Source of the DNA: a virus | Strand: one strand, 5' to 3' | DNA length: 51,578 nt | IMG/VR virus record: IMGVR_UViG_3300034066_001869 | Coordinates: 1 to 51,578 of that record | Shown here: positions 19,050 through 26,227 of the stretch, in pieces | Layout: each line of letters begins with the position of its first letter | How positions within the stretch are numbered: position 1 is the stretch's first letter | Program-made: the position numbers and the translations under genes | Notes under the pieces: model-generated | What the model saw: only the letters and a program-made list of their open reading frames with translations | Database searches by the model: none | What the model was told of the DNA's origin: nothing

Positions 19050-19285
19050 TGGATATAGATTTTTCATCCCTAGGACTAGGGAGCACAATCAATTCTGGAA
19101 TATCAAATGGTACCCCAGTATCTGTAGGGAATGTTTCTCCTACATTTGACTCCATTGAAAAAGTATTTGCTCCAGAGATTAATAGAGAGATATCAATTTC
19201 AACCAATCCAGCCATAGATGGTTGGTTAACTGGTAGAAGACCAGCATTTGGACAGATGTATCCACGCGGACTATATAATCAATAA
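19049..19285 (+). CDS. Small protein coupled to the OB-fold hub
   Basis: 78 residues, Ser-, Gly-, Ile- and Pro-rich, ending FGQMYPRGLYNQ. Both ends overlap neighbours (TGATG upstream, TAATG downstream), which is strong support for real, coupled translation despite its size. I recognise no family; it lacks the Cys/His pattern of spike-tip PAAR proteins. A small baseplate or spike accessory is possible given its place directly before the hub gene. Confidence 0.65.
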   Translation: MDIDFSSLGLGSTINSGISNGTPVSVGNVSPTFDSIEKVFAPEINREISISTNPAIDGWLTGRRPAFGQMYPRGLYNQ

Positions 19286-22233
19286 TGGGATTTTTTGACG
19301 ACCTACAGACAATGAAAGAACTTAGCCTCCGCACCTCGGAGGCTATAGGAGGGCCTTTTGGTGATCCATTTAATGAGATTGGGACTATTGTCTCTGTGTC
19401 AGATCCTAAAAGACTTGGGAGAGTTAAGGTACTTTACTCGGGGATTACGAGTGACTGGGTATATGTACAAGGTAGTCATAAGGGCCAACTAAGTTCGCAA
19501 TATATAGGTGCTCCTTGCCTCCTTTCCAAAGCCGGGGGTAATACTAACGATGCTTTTGTAAGTCAGATATTTAATAAAGATCCTAGAGGGAATGGTGTAG
19601 GTACACCTATCCAACTTACAGTACTTGGTGAGCAGATGGAAGCAGGGAGTATTGCCTCCGATCCCGGTATGAGATGTAATGAGGACAATGCCGGACGGAT
19701 GTATCTCCTTGAGAATGAGATAAATCAAGACGTTATTATTTGCCTCAGAAGAAATAATACCCAAGAAGGTGGGGATCCGATCTATGCATGGAAGTCCCTT
19801 ACCCACGGCAAACTAGTTGAGAAAGGATTTGATCCTGGGGTGGTGGAATCACAGATAAATACTAATCTTTCCAAAAAGTCTGGAATGCCTAAATGCTCTC
19901 AGGCACTTGAGGGGGAGATAAGAGAGTTTGCGGAGGATCGGAAGTTTCGCTCGACGATGCTGATGTGCCGTAGGGATGAGAATGGTGATTTCTCATGGGG
20001 AGCTGTATCTTCACCCCCAGTGGTATTTCGGACAACTCTTCCGAAATGCACAGAAAAAAACCATGGTATGGAGACCGTGGTTGACTGGGGATTGGATTCG
20101 GAACTAGTAATTTGTCTTAGATACCAAAAACAAATGAAGTGGGTAAGTTCTGGATCTAGAAAACCCATTGAATTCTATTCTGCTGACAAACCTCCAACAA
20201 GAAAGGAATTTCTAGACTCTAAGAAACCCATTGAAGCTTTAACGCAAAAAGCATCGCCATCCTCCCAAGATTTTGTTGGTAAAGCAGGTAAAGAAATCTT
20301 AAAGGCTGCCGGAAGTGCAGTGGCACCTATTGCTTCAGATCCAGCTCTCAAAGCCGCAATGATCGCAGCAAATGCTCTCCCAGGCCAATTTAACGGGGCG
20401 GATATGCTTAGCAACCTTGCGAAGATTGCGATTGCAAACAACTCCAATCAGTCCATTGCCGCATTAACTTCACAGATAACCAACGCCATAAATAAAGGTG
20501 GTGTTATTGATGATGAATTGGCAGCGATTCTTCGTACTGCTGGAGGAGCGGGGGATGTACTTGCTAGGGGTATACGAAATAATACTCTTGACTCTGCTCT
20601 GCAAATCATAGGCAAGAACTCTTTCAACCAAGCGTTCAATGGCCTACCTTCTCAGGTGGCCGGAGTATATTCAGCATATATGGCCGGTGGAGCATTGGGT
20701 GCCATTGATAGTGCTGCAATTTTTGGTCTTTCCCAACTCCCTCCAGAGGTAGCACAATTCGTATCTCCTGTATGGGATATTGGTAAAGATGTCCTAAATG
20801 GTCAACCTCTCTCCATCAATAATATTATCGGTAGTGCCGTTGGGGCATTGGATCAATCCCTGCCAGATTCTATTAATCAGATTATCTCTACAGCAGGTGG
20901 GATTGGTGGTCTTACTGACTTAGTTTCTGGGGATATTTTAGGGAAACTTTCTGGCGGGGACTTGGGTGAGATTGCTCAGATGGTTACTAATTTTGCTAAT
21001 CTACCGGGCATTCCTAACCTTGGTGGGTTACAGGGTGTACCACAATTAGCTACCTCAGCGCTCCAGTTAGTTGGGTTGGGTGGACAATTCACATCATTCT
21101 TAGGACCAGCAGGTTTAGGTCTGAGCGCATTTTCTGCTCTTACCGGTATTAATCCGGTCTCATCTATCCTTGGTGGGATTCCTGGTCTTGGGGGACTATT
21201 CGGTGGGGGTGGATTGGATTGCCCCTGTGATCCTAAATGCAGAAAAACAGAACATGGAGTAGATTCTGATGGTAATAGACTCCTTGATCCATGTGGGAGC
21301 GTTGTTGCTACTAGCAATAGTTCTTATTCTCCTAAAGGAGATCCTACAGATAACAATAACAATCCCTTATCAGAAATTCTTGATTTAATTCCAACAAAAG
21401 TAGGAGAAGATCTATGTTCTTCCGGCGGAAATCAATGGGATCTAACTCAATTAATTACTGGGGTTAAAAGACTCTCTGAGATGGCCGATAGAATAGAGGG
21501 CGCTAAACATGCCGATTGGCCGGAACTTTGGTCTGAATTAACATATACCTTTGAAGCAATAGAAAAGGCGTTTAAGCAAACGGACAATAATATTACAAAA
21601 GTAGAGTCCATCGAAAGAAAACTTATAGATGCTCAATATCGACTCATTAATAAGTTAATGGTAGGAAATACTTCTTTCTTCTCTCAGACACTTCTTAGTA
21701 TTATTGAAACATCAAAGGCTATTAAAGATACATATAACTATGTAAAAAGACTCGATCATACAAAAGATGGCGGGAGGGTAGGTGTAGTCCCTACAGATAG
21801 CTTAGTCAACGTATTTAGAAACATAACTAAAATTGCGAAATTAAATTCTGCATCTAAAAAAGAAGCGTTATTTATTACAAATAATTTCCTTAAAACAGCA
21901 CACTCAGAATGGAAAGATTTAGAACCGTCAAAGGACCTTATAGATCTAGCAGATTTTATTCTTGGATTAATACCAAAAGATCTTCCACCAACATTTGGAA
22001 AATGTAAGACAAAAAGGGATAAGAATAAAGTGCTTAAAGATTCTTTATCTGCAAAAATAAATTCGCCAGAACCACCAGAACCATCGTCTCTATTAGGCAA
22101 TTCTCTACCTACTAAGTATTTCGATCTGCCAAACTCTGACTTATCACCAGATAACCAACAACAAATCTCATCTCTCTTAGACCAGATAAATTATGAACAA
22201 GGTAGAAGCCGCGAAGGAAAGGCAGATTGTTAA
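19285..22233 (+). CDS. OB-fold baseplate spike/hub protein (gp5/VgrG N-terminal type) with Cys repeats
   Basis: 982 residues. Residues 23-100 (GPFGDPFNEIGTIVSVSDP, then GRVKVLYSGITSDWVYVQ, and GAPCLLSKAGGNTNDAFVSQ) match the OB-fold found at the start of contractile-tail spike proteins. Three diverged repeats follow, each with a Cys pair 22-24 residues apart and a Trp near the end: 129-172 (C131, C153), 202-243 (C204, C228) and 253-290 (C255, C277). A long Ala/Gly-rich middle (about 330-640) leads to a Cys-rich knot (CPCDPKC near 647-653 and a further Cys near 670). The C-terminal 280 residues are helical. It starts by TAATG overlap with the small gene. It probably sits at the tail axis; the long middle may contact the baseplate. 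Confidence 0.78.
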   Translation: MGFFDDLQTMKELSLRTSEAIGGPFGDPFNEIGTIVSVSDPKRLGRVKVLYSGITSDWVYVQGSHKGQLSSQYIGAPCLLSKAGGNTNDAFVSQIFNKDPRGNGVGTPIQLTVLGEQMEAGSIASDPGMRCNEDNAGRMYLLENEINQDVIICLRRNNTQEGGDPIYAWKSLTHGKLVEKGFDPGVVESQINTNLSKKSGMPKCSQALEGEIREFAEDRKFRSTMLMCRRDENGDFSWGAVSSPPVVFRTTLPKCTEKNHGMETVVDWGLDSELVICLRYQKQMKWVSSGSRKPIEFYSADKPPTRKEFLDSKKPIEALTQKASPSSQDFVGKAGKEILKAAGSAVAPIASDPALKAAMIAANALPGQFNGADMLSNLAKIAIANNSNQSIAALTSQITNAINKGGVIDDELAAILRTAGGAGDVLARGIRNNTLDSALQIIGKNSFNQAFNGLPSQVAGVYSAYMAGGALGAIDSAAIFGLSQLPPEVAQFVSPVWDIGKDVLNGQPLSINNIIGSAVGALDQSLPDSINQIISTAGGIGGLTDLVSGDILGKLSGGDLGEIAQMVTNFANLPGIPNLGGLQGVPQLATSALQLVGLGGQFTSFLGPAGLGLSAFSALTGINPVSSILGGIPGLGGLFGGGGLDCPCDPKCRKTEHGVDSDGNRLLDPCGSVVATSNSSYSPKGDPTDNNNNPLSEILDLIPTKVGEDLCSSGGNQWDLTQLITGVKRLSEMADRIEGAKHADWPELWSELTYTFEAIEKAFKQTDNNITKVESIERKLIDAQYRLINKLMVGNTSFFSQTLLSIIETSKAIKDTYNYVKRLDHTKDGGRVGVVPTDSLVNVFRNITKIAKLNSASKKEALFITNNFLKTAHSEWKDLEPSKDLIDLADFILGLIPKDLPPTFGKCKTKRDKNKVLKDSLSAKINSPEPPEPSSLLGNSLPTKYFDLPNSDLSPDNQQQISSLLDQINYEQGRSREGKADC

Positions 22234-23809
22234 AGAAATGGAAGGGAATATTTCTTCCCTTTCACCTTCAGACAAACAAGAACTTCTTAGGCTTAAATGC
22301 CGAACAGACTTCTTAACATATGCCCGATTTATAACATCAGAAGTTCCTATTGCTGGAAAGTTTCAACCATTCCATGTCCATGAGGTAATCGGTAACTTTC
22401 TACAAAAGATTGGAGACGGAGACAAGGATTATAAGCAAAGTGCTATCTCCCTACCTCCGAGAACAGGGAAGTCTTTGCTTATCTCCAAGGTTTTTCCATC
22501 ATGGCAAATGGGTCGGAGCCCCACTGCCCAATTCATCATGAGCTCTTATGCGCTCCAACTCACCAACGAAAACTCTAGGGCAGTGATTGAGTACATCTCC
22601 CATGAGAGTTTTGCATGGCTCTTTCCTGAATGCGAGGTAGATAGAGATAAATCTAATCTAAGCGCCATCCGAAACAACAATGGTGGTCTGATTAAGATGG
22701 CATCGGCTGGGGGTAACGTTACCGGATTTGGTTTTGGCGTAATTGATGACAGTGAACTCCCTGGAGTTGGGATTCTAGATGACCTTCTCGCTGATGGTAA
22801 CTCACCCACGGTCATGGAGAGTACATTTGCTTGGACCCAGGCTCAGTTCTTAACCCGAGGTCTTCCTAACCATGGAATCATTTCCATGGGAACCCGCTTT
22901 CATGTAGACGATGTGATTGGTAGATTGCTTAAGGCTGACCCCGAAGGCTGGAAGGAGCTTAATGTACCTGCTCTATGCACAGATGAAGAGAACGATGTTC
23001 TCGGGAGAAGATTGGGTGAGTCTCATTGGCCTCAGTTTTTCCCTGTGGAGAACCTTGAGGCGATTAAGAAATCAATCGGCGATAGAGATTTTAATTCCTT
23101 ATACCAAGGCAGACCAGCTGGTGAGCAGGGTGCAATCTTTAAAGAGCATTGGTTTGGGTATCATTCAAAGAATAAGAGTAAATATTCCTACATCTATGCC
23201 ACTATCGACACGGCCTATAAGGCCGATAGGATGAATGACTATACTGCAATTTGTATCTGGGGATATGACAAACGTGAAAGTAAACTTCATCTAATCCACT
23301 ATATCCTCGATCGAATGGAGTTCCCAGATCTTGAAAAGATCTTTCCCCAACTTGTTAAAACTTGGAAACTAAGATGTGTATATATTGAGGGTAGAGCTCA
23401 AGGAGTCCCTTTGATTCAAACTCTAAAGAGAACCATTAATATCTCGATTAAAGAATTAGTACCTAATAAAGACAAGGTACTTAGGGCAAACGCAATTGCC
23501 CCACTTGTAGAGGATGGGATCGTCTCTCTTTACGAAAACCTACCTTCATTGGCGGAAAGAACAGCGGAATTAACCTCTTTCCCATTCATCAAAAACGACG
23601 ACTTTGTAGACGCTTTTGTATACGGGGTGACCGTTTATCGAGATGAGATTATGGGTGGTAGAACTGTCCATGGAGGCGATAGAAAGCAATTACCGCGCCT
23701 AGTCCATGACCCATTCTACCGAGGTGGATCTAGAAGGCTTTCTAGTGAAGTGGGTAAAGTCAATACTACAATGGGGAGTAGCAAAGGATCCGCTACAAAA
23801 TATCTTTAA
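22193..23809 (+). CDS. terL: Terminase large subunit
   Basis: 538 residues from the ATG at 22193, which overlaps the hub gene by 41 bases; an ATG at 22238 (residue 16), five bases past the hub stop, is an alternative. ATPase domain: Walker A PPRTGKS (88-94), Walker B GVGILDD (191-197) and coupling motif SMGTRFH (231-237). Nuclease domain of RNase-H type: ATIDTAYK with Asp339, MNDYTAICIWG with Asp349, and DDFVDAFVYG with Asp473. It packs DNA into the procapsid and cuts the concatemer. The nuclease looks like the type found with psiM2-like and P22-like terminases rather than T4 gp17, by eye. No small subunit or portal gene is adjacent in the window. Confidence 0.95.
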   Translation: MNKVEAAKERQIVKEMEGNISSLSPSDKQELLRLKCRTDFLTYARFITSEVPIAGKFQPFHVHEVIGNFLQKIGDGDKDYKQSAISLPPRTGKSLLISKVFPSWQMGRSPTAQFIMSSYALQLTNENSRAVIEYISHESFAWLFPECEVDRDKSNLSAIRNNNGGLIKMASAGGNVTGFGFGVIDDSELPGVGILDDLLADGNSPTVMESTFAWTQAQFLTRGLPNHGIISMGTRFHVDDVIGRLLKADPEGWKELNVPALCTDEENDVLGRRLGESHWPQFFPVENLEAIKKSIGDRDFNSLYQGRPAGEQGAIFKEHWFGYHSKNKSKYSYIYATIDTAYKADRMNDYTAICIWGYDKRESKLHLIHYILDRMEFPDLEKIFPQLVKTWKLRCVYIEGRAQGVPLIQTLKRTINISIKELVPNKDKVLRANAIAPLVEDGIVSLYENLPSLAERTAELTSFPFIKNDDFVDAFVYGVTVYRDEIMGGRTVHGGDRKQLPRLVHDPFYRGGSRRLSSEVGKVNTTMGSSKGSATKYL

Positions 23810-23818
23810 TGGTATAAT
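23810..23818 (+). promoter_or_regulatory. Extended -10 promoter (TGGTATAAT)
   Basis: TGG-TATAAT sits directly after the terminase stop and about 35 bases before the thioredoxin-like gene. It fits a bacterial extended -10 element and could give host-polymerase transcription of the thioredoxin, sigma factor and HNH genes. No clear -35 box. Confidence 0.45.
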
Positions 23819-23852
23819 ACATAACGTATTACCTGCAGGAATACTTATCATT

Positions 23853-24167
23853 ATGACAGATCAACAATTTAAATATAGAGTTGTATTTTTTCACCAACCA
23901 GGTTGCGCGGCATGCAATGCTATGAAACCTGTATGGGCAGAAACGGCTAACATAATCGCTGAAGAGTACCCACATTATTCAGTGGGATTTGGGGAATGGG
24001 ACGTAACATCAGATAACTGGGCATTTTGTGACCAGATTGAATGTGATGGTACCCCGAACTTTGCTGTTTTTGATCGTGATGCTCAACTCTTAGGATTAAA
24101 CATAGACGGTATTTTAGCTCAGTCTCAACTCAAAGATTTTATCATAGGAGCCATCGAAAAAGCATGA
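23853..24167 (+). CDS. Thioredoxin-like protein
   Basis: 104 residues from the ATG at 23853. This start has an upstream AGGA and leaves room for the extended -10 sequence; an in-frame ATG at 23706 would overlap the terminase gene by about 100 bases and add an unrelated N-terminus. The fold is thioredoxin: VVFFHQPGCAACNAMKPVW with the active-site pair C18-A-A-C21, a 'FGEWDVTSDNW' strand region, and the cis-Pro loop DGTPNFAVFD. It could reduce disulfides of phage or host enzymes, for example ribonucleotide reductase, or assist polymerase as T7's borrowed thioredoxin does; the partner is not visible. Its stop overlaps the sigma-factor start (ATGA). Confidence 0.85.
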   Translation: MTDQQFKYRVVFFHQPGCAACNAMKPVWAETANIIAEEYPHYSVGFGEWDVTSDNWAFCDQIECDGTPNFAVFDRDAQLLGLNIDGILAQSQLKDFIIGAIEKA

Positions 24168-24949
24168 CTGTAGAACAAGATAAGCAATCACGTCGTAAAT
24201 CACGTAGGCAAAAATCAGAACGAGATGAGCAAATCATCTCCCAAATGTGGAAGGCCTCGCAGGTAGCGAAAAAAATCTCAAGTTTTACAGGGCTTCCTTA
24301 TGAAGAACTTAGAGACGCTGCCCTTGAGTATATTGTAAAAATATACGATTCTTGGGATCAGAGTAAAGGTGCAAATTTTTCTACCTGGGTGAATAGATGT
24401 TTACAGTTTCATATGCTAAATTATCTCAGAGATAATTCTAGATTGGTGAAGATCCCCAGATCATATTCTGATCTTTATTTAAAGATTAGGAAATATACAA
24501 CTACTGATCCAGATATTACCGATGAGCAGATCGCCGAAAAAATCCAGGTATCTGTTAAAAAAATCCGTGCAGTACGTCAAGCATTTGCAATGAGTTTTTC
24601 CCAGGTTACTGAATACTCGAACATCATTGAACCAGAGTATGAATCAGAGATGACAATGGGGGACTTTATGATGAGCCATCGTGACCTTCTCCATAAAATC
24701 ACTGATCTAGACCCAGTTGATGAAACTTTTCTTACTGACTATTTAGTTAAAAAACGTTCTGTATCTACCTTGGTTAGAAAGAATCCTCATCTTAAAAATG
24801 CTGATGATATCAAGAAATATTCAGAACAACTTATCGAATTTATACTATGCGACGCGTCATATCCATCCAAGGAAACGAATACACGAAGGGAGGGTTCGAA
24901 AAAAAGTGGACAGAAGTTGTCCATGGAACAGAATCTAACTACTTTGTAA
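24164..24949 (+). CDS. Phage RNA polymerase sigma factor
   Basis: 261 residues. Residues 40-100 match sigma-70 region 2: LPYEELRDAALEYIVKIYDS, then WDQSKGANFSTWVNRCLQF, HMLNYLRDNSRLVKIPRS, the last being the start of region 3. Residues 101-150 (DEQIAEKIQVSVKKIRAVRQ) look like a region-3 helix-turn-helix. A short divergent region-4-like part covers about 178-228. It would redirect host RNA polymerase to phage promoters, like the late sigma factors of cyanophages and T4 gp55. The last 34 residues (from about 24847) are polar and are also read in another frame as the start of the next gene. The recurrent GTTTAAAG motif in this window is a candidate target, by inference. Confidence 0.85.
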   Translation: MTVEQDKQSRRKSRRQKSERDEQIISQMWKASQVAKKISSFTGLPYEELRDAALEYIVKIYDSWDQSKGANFSTWVNRCLQFHMLNYLRDNSRLVKIPRSYSDLYLKIRKYTTTDPDITDEQIAEKIQVSVKKIRAVRQAFAMSFSQVTEYSNIIEPEYESEMTMGDFMMSHRDLLHKITDLDPVDETFLTDYLVKKRSVSTLVRKNPHLKNADDIKKYSEQLIEFILCDASYPSKETNTRREGSKKSGQKLSMEQNLTTL

Positions 24950-25545
24950 AAGGAACAGATAAGGATTTCCTTGATGAGGTTATTGATCTGATTCCTAAAT
25001 GGAAGGCGATTAAAGATCGTGGCGAGGTAAAGTACAAGATACGCAATAAGAAGTTTCAAGGTAAGGCCGTCAGAGGAATTGTGATGATTACCTCTAGGTC
25101 TAAGAGGGAAATTTGGCTGGGGAAAGGTAAAGTCACTGATGAACTTTTCCCTAGGGCAATAGCTATCCCCGAATATAAGCAAAATAAAAAAGAGGCACTT
25201 ATAGCGATGAGACAAATCATCGAGCCTCAAATTAAAACATTTAGACTCAGTGTAAATCGCCAACTCAAAAGAAAACCATTAAAATGCGCGATGAGTGGTG
25301 AGTTCATTAACTCAGGTGAGTTCCATATCGACCACACCTATCCATTTAAAAACTTAGTCGAAGAATGGTGTAGGGAAGAAAAGATAGATTTGGAACGGAT
25401 TGATGTACATTGTAGAGGAACTAAATGTTACTTTAAAGACACAACCCTTGCTGAGAGTTGGTTTGATTATCACGCAATGAATGCTCAACTTCAAGCCTTA
25501 AGTGCTAAGGCTAATTTAGCCAAAGGTGCTAAGTATTATGGCTAG
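24847..25545 (+). CDS. HNH-like nuclease / DUF3223-type protein
   Basis: 232 residues. The C-terminal third has CAMSGE (147-152), FHIDHTYPF (159-167; H160, D162, H163), then WFDYHAMNAQLQALSAKANL (205-224), in the order of compact HNH-fold nucleases and of phage DUF3223-like proteins. The N-terminal 140 residues are basic and mixed alpha/beta, perhaps DNA-binding. The ATG at 24847 lies 103 bases inside the sigma gene; no later ATG, GTG or TTG in frame precedes the first conserved-looking segment, so the long overlap seems real unless there is a sequence error. It is the last gene of the plus-strand series and converges with 25547-26227, one base between stop codons. Homing-type, packaging-linked and recombination nucleases are all possible. 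Confidence 0.6.
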   Translation: MRRVISIQGNEYTKGGFEKKWTEVVHGTESNYFVKGTDKDFLDEVIDLIPKWKAIKDRGEVKYKIRNKKFQGKAVRGIVMITSRSKREIWLGKGKVTDELFPRAIAIPEYKQNKKEALIAMRQIIEPQIKTFRLSVNRQLKRKPLKCAMSGEFINSGEFHIDHTYPFKNLVEEWCREEKIDLERIDVHCRGTKCYFKDTTLAESWFDYHAMNAQLQALSAKANLAKGAKYYG

Positions 25546-25546
25546 G

Positions 25547-26227
25547 TTATTTTTTCTTTTTCTTCTTAGGACTAGATTTACCTTTTGGTGGTTTATTTGA
25601 TATTTTTTGAGGTGGTTTGAATCCCTGTCCAGAAAATTTTAACAGAGCAATATCCGAAGATAGATCCAAGTCCTCAAAAGTTAATTCAAAAATCTCTTTA
25701 GCAGCATTTGCCAACATATCCTCCAGACCTTGAGTTGTCTTCTCGCTAGACAACCAAGGTTTTCTTTTATCTACTGGGGCAGCATATCCCATCTTATTTG
25801 CAACTTCATAAACCCCTTGTGACTTCTTGCCGACATAATGCCCCGCGTAAAGTCTCCCGGTGATAATATTAATTCCCTCTTCCCCATATCGTTTCTTTAA
25901 GAATTGTATCACAGCCCCGTCTGGATTTTGATTATCTAAATAACTCTCAAGTTCATTTACTGCTGACTGTGCCTTATTAATAAAGGCCTGTCCTGGCTTC
26001 CCTTCAAAACTAATCTCAACATTAGCAGATTCGAGGGCCTGGATATATTGGGTGAAGTTATGTTCTGCTTCCTTGGTGTATTGGGCAGTGACTTTAGCAA
26101 GAAGGTCTTTGCGTAATGCTTCCTTTTGAGATTTTATGATTTGAGATTTTGCGGTCTCAAGAAGTTCCTTTTTAGCCGAGTTTAATACCGCGGCCATTAT
26201 CCCACTTGCAATTACCTTTGGTATCAT
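25547..26227 (-). CDS. Unknown helical protein with poly-lysine tail
   Basis: 226 residues, mostly helical in the first 150, with a coiled-coil-like segment near 17-60. The end is a basic tail, PKGKSSPKKKKKK, encoded by a T-run that on the plus strand lies just past the converging HNH gene. The ATG overlaps the stop of the hub/lysin gene (ATGA), so it is coupled to it. No recognised family or membrane segment. The basic tail could touch DNA, peptidoglycan or an acidic hub surface. A hub-assembly factor or tail-tip partner is a guess from coupling. Confidence 0.6.
   Translation of the reverse strand: MIPKVIASGIMAAVLNSAKKELLETAKSQIIKSQKEALRKDLLAKVTAQYTKEAEHNFTQYIQALESANVEISFEGKPGQAFINKAQSAVNELESYLDNQNPDGAVIQFLKKRYGEEGINIITGRLYAGHYVGKKSQGVYEVANKMGYAAPVDKRKPWLSSEKTTQGLEDMLANAAKEIFELTFEDLDLSSDIALLKFSGQGFKPPQKISNKPPKGKSSPKKKKKK

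Noticed and set aside
23706-23852. An upstream in-frame start for the thioredoxin-like gene
   Set aside because: It would overlap terminase by about 100 bases and add an unrelated tail; the ATG at 23853 gives a normal thioredoxin length.
24787-25263. An open minus-strand frame across the sigma and HNH-like genes
   Set aside because: It lies opposite two genes with clear domain motifs; its translation shows no domain.
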